Positions 10,406-19,255 of a DNA stretch of 64,000 nucleotides are shown here, in pieces. Both the position numbers and the translations under genes were made by a program. The stretch lies in assembly GCA_963708805.1 (NCBI GenBank), contig CAVPUA010000001.1:558001-622000 (forward strand). The letters are read 5' to 3'. The stretch's first letter is position 1. The number at the start of each line of letters is the position of its first letter. The notes below the pieces were generated by a model, which saw only the letters and a program-made list of their open reading frames with translations, had not been told where the DNA came from and did not search any database. The stretch comes from CAVPUA01 sp963708805 (GTDB taxonomy: Bacteria; Actinomycetota; Actinomycetes; Mycobacteriales; Jatrophihabitantaceae).

Positions 10406-11041
10406 TCACCGGGCGCTCCCGCTCGGCGGTCGCCGGCCCCGCGCCTGGCACAGTTCGATGACGGCCATCCAGGACGCGGTCAGCGCGTCGACGACCCGGT
10501 TGCGTTGGAAGTGTTCGCCCCGCAGGAACCGGCCGAAATAGTCCGTGAGCGGCGCCAGCAGGATGTTCGCGTACACCACCGCATCCGGCTTGCTCAGCGC
10601 CGGAGCGGCAGCGCGCAGCGCCCCGGCGAGCGCCAGCGCCTGTCCGTTCTGGGCCCTGGTCAGGATGGCCCGGACCTCGGCGTTGACCGCGGCCGCCTCG
10701 TAGACGCCCTTCATGACTGGTGACACGCTGGCCCAGGTAGTCATCATCTGGTTCAGCCAGGCCCGGAGCGCCGCTGGAGTCGGCTCGGCCGCGATCAGCG
10801 TCAGCTCGCGGTAGGCCTGTTCGAAGTGCGGATCAGCCCGCTCGAGCACGTGGGGCACGAGTCCGACCTTCGACGAGAAATGCAGATAGAGGGTGGTCGG
10901 CGTGCTGCCGGCGCGCTCAGTGATCTCGTCGATGGTCGCGCCGGTGTAGCCCTTCTCCGCGAAGACTTCGATCGCGGCGTCGACCAGCCGCGCGCGGGTC
11001 GACTCCTTCTGCGCGGCTCGGGCGGTGCCCAGCGCATTCAT
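10406..11041 (-). CDS. TetR-family regulator
   Basis: A 211-residue TetR-family repressor. The N-terminal helix-turn-helix is at about residues 20-60 (AIEVFAEKGYTGATIDEITE, then TLYLHFSSK). The C-terminal half is a helical ligand-binding domain without close resemblance to a named group. It is the last gene of the leftward operon, and its start overlaps the aldo/keto reductase stop (ATGA). It sits next to the monooxygenase gene and amid the promoters sharing the TTGTCCGTAC motif, so it is the best candidate for the pathway regulator. The inducer would be a pathway CoA ester or ketone (inference). Confidence 0.88.
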   Translation of the reverse strand: MNALGTARAAQKESTRARLVDAAIEVFAEKGYTGATIDEITERAGSTPTTLYLHFSSKVGLVPHVLERADPHFEQAYRELTLIAAEPTPAALRAWLNQMMTTWASVSPVMKGVYEAAAVNAEVRAILTRAQNGQALALAGALRAAAPALSKPDAVVYANILLAPLTDYFGRFLRGEHFQRNRVVDALTASWMAVIELCQARGRRPPSGSAR

Positions 11042-12076
11042 CGCAGCGCCGGCCGACGCCGGGCGGCGGGTACGAGATCGGGGTTGGCGTAGCTCGTGTC
11101 GGCCGGATTGATCAACGTGCCGGGCGCGACGATCTCGTCGATGCGATCGAGCGTCTCGGCATCGAGTGACACCTCGGCCGCGGAGAGGTAGGTCTCGAAC
11201 TGCTCGGGCAGCCTGGGTCCGGCGATCGCCGACGTCACGTCCGGATGGTTCAGCACGAACGCGATCGCCAGATCGATGAGCGACATACCGGCGTCCTGGG
11301 CGAGTTGAGCCAGCGCCTCCACCGCCACGAGCTTGCGCTGGTTCACGTCGCTGCTCAGGTCGAAGCGGTGCGGGATCAGCCGCTTTCGGGACGAGACGAG
11401 TTCGGGCGGCTCCTCACCCACTCGGTAACGGCCCGACAGCCAGCCGCCCGCCAGCGGTCCGTACATGATCGCGCCCATCCGGTGCCGCCGGCAGGTCGGC
11501 AGCACGTCGCTCTCGGGCAGGCGCATCAGCATCGAGTACGGCGCCTGTTCGCACACGAACCGCTCCAGGTGCCGGTCGCGCGCCACCCACTGGGCCTCGA
11601 CCAGCTGACTGGCCGGGAAGGTCGAGGAGCCCAGGTAGCGAACCTTGCCCTGGCGGACGAGGTCGGTGAGCGCACCTAGAGTCTCGTCGATGTCGGTCGT
11701 CGCCGAGGGCCGGTGGGCTTGGTAGAGGTCGATGTAGTCGGTGCCGAGCCGGCGCAGCGACTCCTCGGCCGCCTGGATGATCCAGCGGCGCGAGCTGCCG
11801 CCCCGGTTCGGGATCCGTACCGGAGGGCAGGTGGAACTTGGTGGCCAGGACGATCTCGTCGCGACGACCGGCGATGGCCCGGCCGACGATCCGCTCGGAC
11901 TCGCCCGCTGAGTAGACGTCGGCGGTGTCGATGAAGTTGATTCCCGCGTCCAGGGCCCGGTGGATGATGCCGATGCCGTTCTCCGGGTCGGGGTTGCCCC
12001 ACTCGCCGAACATCATCGTGCCCAGACAGACCGCGCTGACCGTGATGCCGGTCCGACCGAGCAACCGGTACTCCAT
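11038..12076 (-). CDS. Aldo/keto reductase (one frameshift as read)
   Basis: An NADPH-dependent aldo/keto reductase of about 345 residues, starting MEYRLLGRTGITVSAVCLGT. The catalytic Asp and Tyr are in FIDTADVYSAGE, the lysine in VLATKFH and the histidine in the YQAHRP segment, so the tetrad is complete. One frame change near 11815 splits the protein. The downstream frame continues with YMLMRLPESDVLPTCR-like and GPLAGGWLSGRY sequence. It resembles the YajO/Kv-beta-like branch. Its start overlaps the preceding acyl-CoA dehydrogenase stop (TGATG), so the five genes from 16180 to 10406 are coupled. Confidence 0.88.
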
Positions 12077-13224
12077 CAGCTCGGCCGGGCTCTTGGCAGA
12101 CCGAGTCGGCGCTCGGCGATGATGTCGCGCATGACCTCGCTGGCGCCACCGGCGATGATGCGTTGGGGCGAATCGCGGAAGCCGTAGTTGAACCAGCCCT
12201 TGGCCACGGTCCCGGTCTCCTCGAACGGGATCACCGCCGCCGGTCCGATCAGGTCGAACAGATCGGCCGAGACGCGCGCGTACGCCTCGGTCTCGAAGAG
12301 CTTCGCGCCCGGGCCCCAGCCGGGATCCTTCGGGATGTGGTTGGCCGACGCCCAGGCCGCCCGTTGGATGAGCAGGTTGGTCACCTCCAGATCGACCGCG
12401 GCCCGGGCCAGGCGTTCGCGCACGACCGCGTTGTCGGTGCGAAGGCGCCCCTCGTCGTCCCGCGCGGTGTGGGCCCACAACAGCGCCTGCCGGACCACCT
12501 CGTGGATGTCGGTGCTGCCCTCGCCGCCCTGTTCGCGTCCGAGGGCGACGCGCATGACATCCCAGCCACCGTCGACGTCGCCGATCCGGCACTCGTCGGA
12601 GACCGGCACGTCGGTGTAGTAGGTCATGTTGGTGCCGTGATAGGTGAGCGTGTGCAGCTTGCGGACCTCGACGCCGGGGCTGTCGACCGGCACCAGGAAC
12701 ACGGTCAGGCCCTGCCGCTTCGGGACGTCGACGTTGGTCCGCGTGAGCAGGAAGATGTGCGTCGCGTGCTGGGCGTTGCTCGTGTACATCTTCTGGCCGT
12801 TGATGATCCAGTTGCCCTGGCCGTCCGGCACGGCGCGCGTACGAGCGGCCGCGACGTCCGAGCCGGAATCGGGTTCGGTCAGCCCGAGCGCGACGAGGTA
12901 CTCACCGCCCAGCATGCGGGGCACGTCCTCGGCCTTCTGCCGCGGTGTCCCGATGTCCTGCAACGTCTCGGCGATCAGACGGGTCGGGATGTAGGTGAGC
13001 AGGTCGATGCCGGCCTGGGCGACCTCTTCGTTGAACGCGCTCACTTCGTAGGGATTGCGATCGGCGAGGTACTCCTGCTGGAAGTGCGAGACCGCCTTGT
13101 AGAAGTCCTTGTCGTGCGGGCGCTCGAAGCGTCGGGCGCGCAGCTCGTCCGGGAAGTTGTCGGCCAGGAATGTGCGCACGCGCTGCCGGAACTCGTCCAG
13201 GTCGGTGGGAACCGAGAACTCCAT
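12076..13224 (-). CDS. Acyl-CoA dehydrogenase
   Basis: A 382-residue acyl-CoA dehydrogenase. It has the family signature GLTEPDSGSDVAAARTRAVP in the middle domain, NWIINGQKMYTSNAQHATH, and the C-terminal RIIAGGASEVMRDIIAERRL. It begins MEFSVPTDLDEFRQRVRTFL. The stop overlaps the aldo/keto reductase start, and its own start overlaps the stop of the next acyl-CoA dehydrogenase. Two different dehydrogenases in direct tandem suggest a heterotetrameric enzyme like the FadE pairs of cholesterol side-chain breakdown (inference). Confidence 0.92.
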   Translation of the reverse strand: MEFSVPTDLDEFRQRVRTFLADNFPDELRARRFERPHDKDFYKAVSHFQQEYLADRNPYEVSAFNEEVAQAGIDLLTYIPTRLIAETLQDIGTPRQKAEDVPRMLGGEYLVALGLTEPDSGSDVAAARTRAVPDGQGNWIINGQKMYTSNAQHATHIFLLTRTNVDVPKRQGLTVFLVPVDSPGVEVRKLHTLTYHGTNMTYYTDVPVSDECRIGDVDGGWDVMRVALGREQGGEGSTDIHEVVRQALLWAHTARDDEGRLRTDNAVVRERLARAAVDLEVTNLLIQRAAWASANHIPKDPGWGPGAKLFETEAYARVSADLFDLIGPAAVIPFEETGTVAKGWFNYGFRDSPQRIIAGGASEVMRDIIAERRLGLPRARPS

Positions 13225-14234
13225 CAGGCACCCGCTGCCGACGACTCGGCCGGCTCGAGGCGTCTCGCGACCTGCAGGAACTCGTCGCGGGGATCGCCCA
13301 GCGCCAGCGGCCAGGCCTTGGCGCGCCGGAAGTACAACTGCACATCGTGTTCCATCGTGTAGCCGACTCCTCCGTGCATGTGCAGGCATTCGGCGGTGAC
13401 GCGCTCGGCCAGTTCGGTGGTGTACGAGTAGGCCATCGACGCGAGTTTCGGTGCGTCGGCGCTGCCCGAATCGATCGCCCACGCGGCCTTGTGGACCAGC
13501 AGATACGCACCGTCGAGATCGTTGATGGCGTCGGCGAGACGGTGAGCGACGGTCTGGAACCAGCCGATCGGCACGTTGAAGGCCTTCCGTTGCTTGACGT
13601 AGGCCACCGTCATCGTGTGCGCCTCGGTGGCGGCGCCGACCAGGGCGGCGGCGAGCAACACCTTCCAGTCGTCCAACGCCCGTTGGTGGTGGTGCCTGGC
13701 GTCGGCGTCGCGAGCCAGCACGGTGGGGGACTCGGCCAGGGTCCGGTTGGCCAGCGGGCTGGCTCCGAGGTTGAGCACGAGATCCGGCGCTCCGGACAGG
13801 CCGGCGAGCACGAGCTCGTCACCGCGCAGCGCCACCACCGCGTCGGCTATCGCCCCGCCGGCCAGCAACGTCATCGCGCCATCGACCGTGACCGGACGCA
13901 ACGCGAGGGTGCAGATCCCGGCCGTCGGGGGCGGCTGATCGAAGCGGTCGAGCAGCCGGGCCGTCACCAGCGTCTCGAGCAGGGGGACGGGCGCGAGTCG
14001 CCGGCCGTACTCCCCGGCGATCATGATCAACTGGCTGAGGGTGGCCGGATCGCCGTTGCTCGCGACCGCCGATGCGAGCTGAGGCACGCCGAGTTCACCG
14101 ATGCGGCGCCACAGCTCGGCGTCGAAACCGAGGGGCTCCGACTCGCGCACGACGGCACTGCCGGCGTGGGCCGCGAACAGGCTGCCGAAGGACTTCTGCA
14201 GGTCGAGCTGATCGTCGGTCAATGCGAAGTCCAT
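13224..14234 (-). CDS. Acyl-CoA dehydrogenase, divergent partner subunit
   Basis: A 336-residue acyl-CoA dehydrogenase homologue starting MDFALTDDQLDLQKSFGSLF. It is shorter than usual (380-400). It keeps the C-terminal LHMHGGVGYTMEHDVQLYFR and the AFNVPIGWFQTVAHRLAD segment, but the middle domain is weak. Such divergent copies are usually the second subunit of an alpha2beta2 enzyme whose active residues are split between the chains. The partner would be the gene immediately downstream (12076-13224), coupled by TGATG. Confidence 0.88.
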   Translation of the reverse strand: MDFALTDDQLDLQKSFGSLFAAHAGSAVVRESEPLGFDAELWRRIGELGVPQLASAVASNGDPATLSQLIMIAGEYGRRLAPVPLLETLVTARLLDRFDQPPPTAGICTLALRPVTVDGAMTLLAGGAIADAVVALRGDELVLAGLSGAPDLVLNLGASPLANRTLAESPTVLARDADARHHHQRALDDWKVLLAAALVGAATEAHTMTVAYVKQRKAFNVPIGWFQTVAHRLADAINDLDGAYLLVHKAAWAIDSGSADAPKLASMAYSYTTELAERVTAECLHMHGGVGYTMEHDVQLYFRRAKAWPLALGDPRDEFLQVARRLEPAESSAAGA

Positions 14235-15254
14235 CAGGTTGTCCTTCCCTGTCCGATTCCGCGGTAGACCACCGGCAGGTCCTCCAACTCGAAGGCCACC
14301 CCGTGCAGGTCGTAGCGGTTGAGTTCGACTCGTCGCGCACCGGTCGGGCCGGGTTCGATGTCGCGCCACCGGGTTCCGCGGCGGTCGAGATCGGCCAGCT
14401 TGGCGTCCAGGCCGAAGACACCGAGCCGGATCGCCCACGGGCCCTCCCCGAACCGCTCCAGCATCCGGGCGGCCCGGCTGTCGGGGCGGGTCGGTTCGAT
14501 CAGCTCCCACACCGCGCTGAGACCGTTGATCGGCCGAAAGATCGGTCGACCGTTGTCCCTCACCCTCGACGTACTCGACATCGCCCTCCTCCGGAAAGTC
14601 GAGCATCCACCGATAGCGATCGATGACGGCCGCCGCGCTGCGCACGATCTGCGTCCGGGCGACGGGACGGACGAGCGTGCCCGGTTCCAGCGTGGCCGTC
14701 TCGGGGCGATCGGACAGGATCGGCGGCAGGACGAAGCCGGGGAAGTCGGTCTGCACGCTCGGCGCGAACTCGAGGTAGGTGCCCGCGTCGGCGCTCGGGT
14801 CGTACCGGAAGCGGCCCTCGTCCTCGACCAGGCCGATGTAGACGTTCTTCATCCGGGTCACGTGCGGCACCCCGCGCGAGCGCAGCATGTCGACGATGGT
14901 GTGGATGTCGTCCTCGGTCGGGGTGGACAGGCAGTGCACGTGGGTGACGATCGGCCGATCGAGACGCTGGGCGCTGATGTAGGCCAAGAGCATGTTGCGC
15001 AGGTCGCGGCCGAGGTCGCTGAACGGTTCGCCCGGTGCCTGCGGCCGGATGCCCATCAGCTGGATACAGCTGGCGCTGAGCGAGGAGTCCTCGTTGACCT
15101 GCAGGTGGGCGACATCGAAGGCGTCGCCGTGCGTGGTCATCCGCATCGTCTGGCCGGCGGGCAGTCCCAGCTTGGTCTCGAACGTGCGCTGCGCGTCAGC
15201 CGGACGACCGACGAAGAGGTCGGGCCCGTAGTACCGGTCGAACCACCGCGCCAT
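14234..15254 (-). CDS. VOC-fold (glyoxalase / extradiol dioxygenase-like) protein (one frameshift as read)
   Basis: A protein of about 339 residues with repeated vicinal-oxygen-chelate modules. One is N-terminal (VGRPADAQRTFETKLGLPAG), a second holds THVHCLSTPTEDDIHTIVDM, and a C-terminal one holds GPWAIRLGVFGLDAKLADLD. One extra base near 14565 splits it, so DVEYVEGEG continues into DNGRPIFRPINGLSAVWELI after correction. The fold is shared by ring-cleaving dioxygenases, epimerases and lyases. I cannot see a complete His-His-Glu metal set, so the activity is open. It lies between the enoyl-CoA hydratase and the dehydrogenases of the same operon, and its stop overlaps the next start. Confidence 0.68.
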
Positions 15255-15256
15255 GC

Positions 15257-16180
15257 CTAGAAACCCATCTCGTCCCACTGGTTCTTCATCTCGCCGAACG
15301 CCTCGCGCAGGCCGCGGCGATTGCGCTCGCGCATGAAGTTGAACTCGTCGTCGCGCCACACCACGTTGGTGAACAGGGGGTGCGCGATGCTCATCCAGGT
15401 GTCGTAGGCGTCGATGCCGAGCAGGTCGTAGAACAGCTGCATGGATCGGCGGCCGATCATCAGGTTGTCGGTGCTGTGCCAGGCGACCATGTGGGCGTAG
15501 CGCATCGCCTCGTCCATCAACTGCTCCGGCTCGACGACCGATTCGACCGCGCCCCACGCGTGCATGTCGGCCGCCGAGGCCAGGCGTCCGGTCAGCAGCA
15601 TCGAGCGGGCGCGGTTGAAGCCGATCTTCAGGGCCAGCAGCGGGTAGGCGTGCGACAACCCGGCAAAGCCGATCCGGGTCTCCGGCTCCCCGAACTTGGC
15701 GCCCGTGCCGGCGATGATCATGTCGCAGGACAGGACGAAGTAGAAGCCGGCCGCGACGCAGATGCCGTTGACCGCGGCGATCACGGTCTTGTCGCACTTG
15801 ATGATGTTCGGTGCACCGTAGGACGCCATCCGCATCCGCCGGGACTGGGGCAGGCGGGCCCCGGGGCGCAGCCCGGCGTCCTCGACCGGCGTGCGCCGTA
15901 GGTCCACCCCGGCCGAGAACGCCTTGCCGGCGCCGGTGAGCACGATGACCTTGATGTCGTCGTCGTCTTCGGCCCGCTCGATCTTGCGCCGCAGTTCGAG
16001 AAAACTGTCCGGTGCGAGAAAGGCATTGAGCTTCTCGGGCCGGTTGAGGGTGATGACCGCGATGTGCGTGTCGACCTTCTCGTAGAGCACGAGCGCGTCG
16101 ACCTGATCGGCGGTGAGCTCGTCGGCCAGAGCGTCCTCGGGATGCTCTTCGGAATAGGTCTTACCGGCCATCATCATCAC
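15257..16180 (-). CDS. Enoyl-CoA hydratase/isomerase family protein
   Basis: A 307-residue crotonase-fold enzyme. The oxyanion-hole segments are GKAFSAGVDLRR and NGICVAAGFYFVLSCDM, with the acidic FGEPETRIGF following. It would hydrate or isomerise an enoyl-CoA made by the neighbouring dehydrogenases. The protein begins with four methionines (MMMMAGKTYSEEH), so the true start is ambiguous within three codons. It is the first gene of the leftward operon, and the strongest copy of the island's operator motif lies 55-79 bp upstream. Confidence 0.9.
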   Translation of the reverse strand: MMMMAGKTYSEEHPEDALADELTADQVDALVLYEKVDTHIAVITLNRPEKLNAFLAPDSFLELRRKIERAEDDDDIKVIVLTGAGKAFSAGVDLRRTPVEDAGLRPGARLPQSRRMRMASYGAPNIIKCDKTVIAAVNGICVAAGFYFVLSCDMIIAGTGAKFGEPETRIGFAGLSHAYPLLALKIGFNRARSMLLTGRLASAADMHAWGAVESVVEPEQLMDEAMRYAHMVAWHSTDNLMIGRRSMQLFYDLLGIDAYDTWMSIAHPLFTNVVWRDDEFNFMRERNRRGLREAFGEMKNQWDEMGF

Positions 16181-16234
16181 TCTCGGAGTGGGCGGGGTGG
16201 ACGTCCGAAGGTTAGGAGGTCGCGCCCGGTCCCG

Positions 16235-16259
16235 TCAAGATATGTTCGGACAACTGTCG
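16235..16259. promoter_or_regulatory. Candidate pathway operator upstream of the leftward operon
   Basis: Read on the minus strand this is CAGTTGTCCGAACATATCTT followed by GA. It matches the 201-223 site at 19 of the 21 positions from AGTTGTCCG onward, although the two lie 16 kb apart and in opposite directions. It sits 55-79 bp before the enoyl-CoA hydratase start. Conservation over two full helical turns argues strongly for a protein-binding site. Confidence 0.6.
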
Positions 16260-16267
16260 TTCAAGTG

Positions 16268-17092
16268 TCAGCGGGTCAGCGTGCCGAGGTCGACCGGCAG
16301 CTGTATTCCCGTGACGTGCCGGGCCTCGTCGGAGGCCAGCCACGCGACCGCGTTGGCGATGTCCTCCGGTTGCGAGAGCTGGTCCGGCAGCGTGCTCATC
16401 AGAATCGGGGCGAGGGTGGTGGCGTACTTCTCCACGAACGGCAGCATGTCCGGGACGGTCATGCCCGACTCGACGCCATGCGGGTGAACCGTGTTCACGC
16501 GGATGTTGTACTGGCCCAGCTCGTTCGCCATCGTCCGGGCCAGCCCGACGACTCCGTGTTTGCTGGCCGCGTAATGGCCGAGGAAGGGCAGCCCGCGCAG
16601 CCCGGCCACCGAACTGGTGATCACGATCGAACCGCCCGTTCCCTGCTCGATGAGAATCGGTACGGCCGCCTTCACCGTGTGGAACACGCCCGTCAGGTTG
16701 GTGTCGATCGTCTCCTTCCACTGCTCGAGCGTGATTTCCCACGACATGGCCGTCGAACAGATACCCGCGTTCGCGACGACGACGTCCAACCGCCCGAGTT
16801 CCGCCACGCCCGCCTCCAGCGCCGAGTTCAGCTGCTCGAAGTCGCGCACATCGGCTTGAACGGCGTGAATCCGTCGGTCCTGCTCGCTGACGAGCCGCAC
16901 GGTTTCCCGCAGATCCTCGGGCGTCGCACCCGGGTATTTCGTCGTCCGGGCTGACGTGCAGTTGTCGACGGCGATGATGTCCGCGCCTTCGGCCGCGAGT
17001 CGTACCGCCTCGGCCCGGCCCTGGCCGCGCGCGGCGCCGGTGATGAAAGCAACTCGACCGACAAATCTCTGCGCGCTGATCTGCATGTTCAC
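16268..17092 (-). CDS. Mycofactocin-coupled SDR oxidoreductase
   Basis: A 274-residue short-chain dehydrogenase. It has the nucleotide-binding FITGAARGQGRAEAVRLAAE, the NAG motif (VVVANAGI), the catalytic serine in IVITSSVAG and the YAASK motif. The extension after the first Rossmann strands (VDNCTSARTTKYPGATPEDL) is characteristic of the mycofactocin-coupled carveol-dehydrogenase-like branch. In that branch the bound NAD is not exchanged and electrons pass to mycofactocin (established for the family). It would oxidise a secondary alcohol of the substrate to a ketone. It is divergent from the MaoC gene, with an operator-like site between. Confidence 0.9.
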   Translation of the reverse strand: MNMQISAQRFVGRVAFITGAARGQGRAEAVRLAAEGADIIAVDNCTSARTTKYPGATPEDLRETVRLVSEQDRRIHAVQADVRDFEQLNSALEAGVAELGRLDVVVANAGICSTAMSWEITLEQWKETIDTNLTGVFHTVKAAVPILIEQGTGGSIVITSSVAGLRGLPFLGHYAASKHGVVGLARTMANELGQYNIRVNTVHPHGVESGMTVPDMLPFVEKYATTLAPILMSTLPDQLSQPEDIANAVAWLASDEARHVTGIQLPVDLGTLTR

Positions 17093-17103
17093 GTCGGGAA
17101 GCT

Positions 17104-17121
17104 AGTTGTACGGATGACTTT
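17104..17121. promoter_or_regulatory. Candidate operator between the SDR and MaoC genes
   Basis: AGTTGTACGGATGACTTT is the reverse complement of AAAGTCATCCGTACAACT, so the half-site ATCCGTACAA matches the core of the other sites. It lies 12-29 bp upstream of the SDR start and 37 bp upstream of the MaoC start, so one bound protein could control both genes. Confidence 0.45.
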
Positions 17122-17157
17122 GTGTCAATGCCGATCTACGGCGCGCTGTGTGAGGAT

Positions 17158-18033
17158 ATGACCGTGTCTCAGCCGGACCGCTTGCCAGGCTCCGTACCGG
17201 GCCTCGACGTGATCCGTTCCCTGCCCATCCCCGACGGCTCGTACGAGTTGGCGCCCGAACGTCACGCGCGCGTGCTCGGTTACCTGCACGCGCCGTCGCT
17301 GTTCAGCTCCGCGCTCGGGGCGCACGCGCACCCGGTGTTCGCGCATCTGGCCAATCAGTGCGGCATGGGCTGGACCTTCGACCAGTTCCTGGACGGTGTG
17401 GCCGCCACGCCCGACGACGGCGTCGTGATCGGCGGCGGCCGGTTCGACTTCGTCGCGCCGATCACGGTAGGGCCGACCTACACGGTCCGCTCGAGGGTCA
17501 CCGATGTCGAGCGCAAGAATGGACGGCGCATCGGCGACTTCGATGCGATCACGGTCGCCTTCGACCTCGTCGATGGCGAGTCACTCGTCGTGACGATGCA
17601 CGAGACCTACATCGTCCCGCGCGGTCGAGCGGACGCCCAGGCGGCGGCAACGGCTCCACCGCCGCCTGAGTCGATCACTGATGAGGGTCGTTCGATCACG
17701 GCCGAGGACATCACGGGCCTGGCCGATGCGATGGGCGACACCAACCCCGTGCACCGAGACGTGGGCGTCGCCCGGGCGAGTGGCTTTCGCGGCCTGGTGA
17801 ACCAGGCACCGGCCAATCTGGCTTACGTCCTGAACGCGATCGCGCTCGAGCGGGGTGACGTGAGCGAACTTCGTTCGGCCAGTTTCGCCTTCCGCGACGC
17901 GGTCATCGCGGGCGATCGAGTCGAGGTGTCACTGGAACACGACGAGCGCCGGCAGGTCTACGACGGCGAGCTCCGTGTGGTCGGCGGGGGCATCGCGTTG
18001 AGCTGCCACGCCGAGTTCGAGCCGTGGGACTGA
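17158..18033 (+). CDS. MaoC-like (R)-enoyl-CoA hydratase, double hot-dog
   Basis: A protein of about 291 residues with two hot-dog domains. The N-terminal one lies around HAHPVFAHLANQCGMGWTFD. The C-terminal one carries the hydratase motif DAMGDTNPVHRD (Asp-x(4)-Asn-Pro-x-His class) and the loop GLVNQAPANL. It would hydrate an enoyl-CoA with R stereochemistry. The start is either ATG 17158 or GTG 17164. The GAGG at 17152 is better spaced for the GTG. It is transcribed alone and divergently from the SDR. Confidence 0.85.
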   Translation: MTVSQPDRLPGSVPGLDVIRSLPIPDGSYELAPERHARVLGYLHAPSLFSSALGAHAHPVFAHLANQCGMGWTFDQFLDGVAATPDDGVVIGGGRFDFVAPITVGPTYTVRSRVTDVERKNGRRIGDFDAITVAFDLVDGESLVVTMHETYIVPRGRADAQAAATAPPPPESITDEGRSITAEDITGLADAMGDTNPVHRDVGVARASGFRGLVNQAPANLAYVLNAIALERGDVSELRSASFAFRDAVIAGDRVEVSLEHDERRQVYDGELRVVGGGIALSCHAEFEPWD

Positions 18034-18073
18034 GCCCGGAGGGTGCCGGCGTGGCTCCCGCCGGAGGTCGACC

Positions 18074-19255
18074 TCAGTGTCCCGAGGCCACCGGAGCTCC
18101 GGACTCCTTCTGCTCGGCGATCTCGAGGTTGTCGAGTACGAGCGCCTCGAAGCGGAAGACGAGGTGGATGAACTTCGAGTACGGCGCCATCGCGAACGAC
18201 TCGACCAGGATGGCCAGGTGGACCAGCAGGACGATCCCGAAGGCTGCCGTGTCCCGGGTCAAGAGGGTGGCCAGGCCCGTCAGTCCGAGCAACGTCAACG
18301 CGACGAGCAGTCCGTAGTCCTTGATCGTCATCTGGGCGAAGCTGGTCACGGCCGACGACCGGGCTTTGAGCATCAGCAGCCCGAAGCAGCCGAGTACCAG
18401 GCCGATGCCGCCGACCGTTCCGCTGATCACCGGGACGGACAACCACGGGTACGGCGGCTCGATGCCGACGATGTCCTGTTCCACGCCGGCGGCGATCGTC
18501 GACACCAGGCACAAGCCGAAGCCGTACGCCACGAGTGCGTGCAGGTGCCGGCGTCCGGCTGAGGGGCGGTCGTCCTCCGGGTAGTAACAGTCGGCCCCGC
18601 CGCCGCGAAGGTAGCGCAGGGTCGCCGCGTACCAGACGGCCTGGGCCACGGCCGACAGGCGGAAGCGCCCAGCGCTCCGACCGACCTCGCGCCAGTAACT
18701 GCGCGCGGCGAAGGCGGTGACGACGACCGAGTAGAGGCCGGCCGCGAGCATGAGTCCGATCAACGCGCCGTACGGGATCAGCTGATACGGCGACGCGGCC
18801 GTGTCATGGCTGCGCACGAGACCCGACCAGCCGGCGTGCCCGGCCGCCACCGCCAGGACGATCGCCGAGGACAGCAGCCCGCCGAACACGACGCCGCTCC
18901 ATCCCGAGAACGCCCTCGGGACGCGAGCCGGCCAGACGTAGCGTTGGTAGTCGCTGAGCCGGACGGCGGACAGCGCCTTGGGCACGTCGAGGGCGAACTG
19001 GTGTGGCGGGTCGTACATGCAGGCGTCGAAGCAGGCACGGCAGTCGTGGCACAAGTTGGCCAGCTGACTGATGTCGCCGTGATCGAGCACCCGGCGGCGT
19101 TCCAGTGCGGGAAAGACGGCACAGAGCCCCTCGCAGTAGCGGCAGGCATTGCAGATGTTGAGCTGCCGCGTGGCCTCCTGCACCAGCAGATGCAGGCTCG
19201 TCCGGCCCTCGAGCTCGATCGGGTCGGCCGCGTTTCGTTCCAGCTCGGCTGTCAT
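18074..19255 (-). CDS. tcuB: TcuB-like Fe-S / membrane electron-transfer protein
   Basis: A 393-residue protein resembling TcuB, which in tricarballylate catabolism re-oxidises the flavin of TcuA and passes electrons to the membrane. Residues 31-75 hold two four-cysteine clusters (CNACRYCEGLC and CHDCRACFDAC) for 4Fe-4S centres. The rest has about six hydrophobic helices, with LIPYGALIGLMLAAGLYSVV first and VLGCFGLLMLKARSSAVTSF and VALTLLGLTGLATLLTR later. Its start overlaps the TcuA stop by 4 bases. The real substrate of the pair here may differ from tricarballylate. Confidence 0.85.
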   Translation of the reverse strand: MTAELERNAADPIELEGRTSLHLLVQEATRQLNICNACRYCEGLCAVFPALERRRVLDHGDISQLANLCHDCRACFDACMYDPPHQFALDVPKALSAVRLSDYQRYVWPARVPRAFSGWSGVVFGGLLSSAIVLAVAAGHAGWSGLVRSHDTAASPYQLIPYGALIGLMLAAGLYSVVVTAFAARSYWREVGRSAGRFRLSAVAQAVWYAATLRYLRGGGADCYYPEDDRPSAGRRHLHALVAYGFGLCLVSTIAAGVEQDIVGIEPPYPWLSVPVISGTVGGIGLVLGCFGLLMLKARSSAVTSFAQMTIKDYGLLVALTLLGLTGLATLLTRDTAAFGIVLLVHLAILVESFAMAPYSKFIHLVFRFEALVLDNLEIAEQKESGAPVASGH

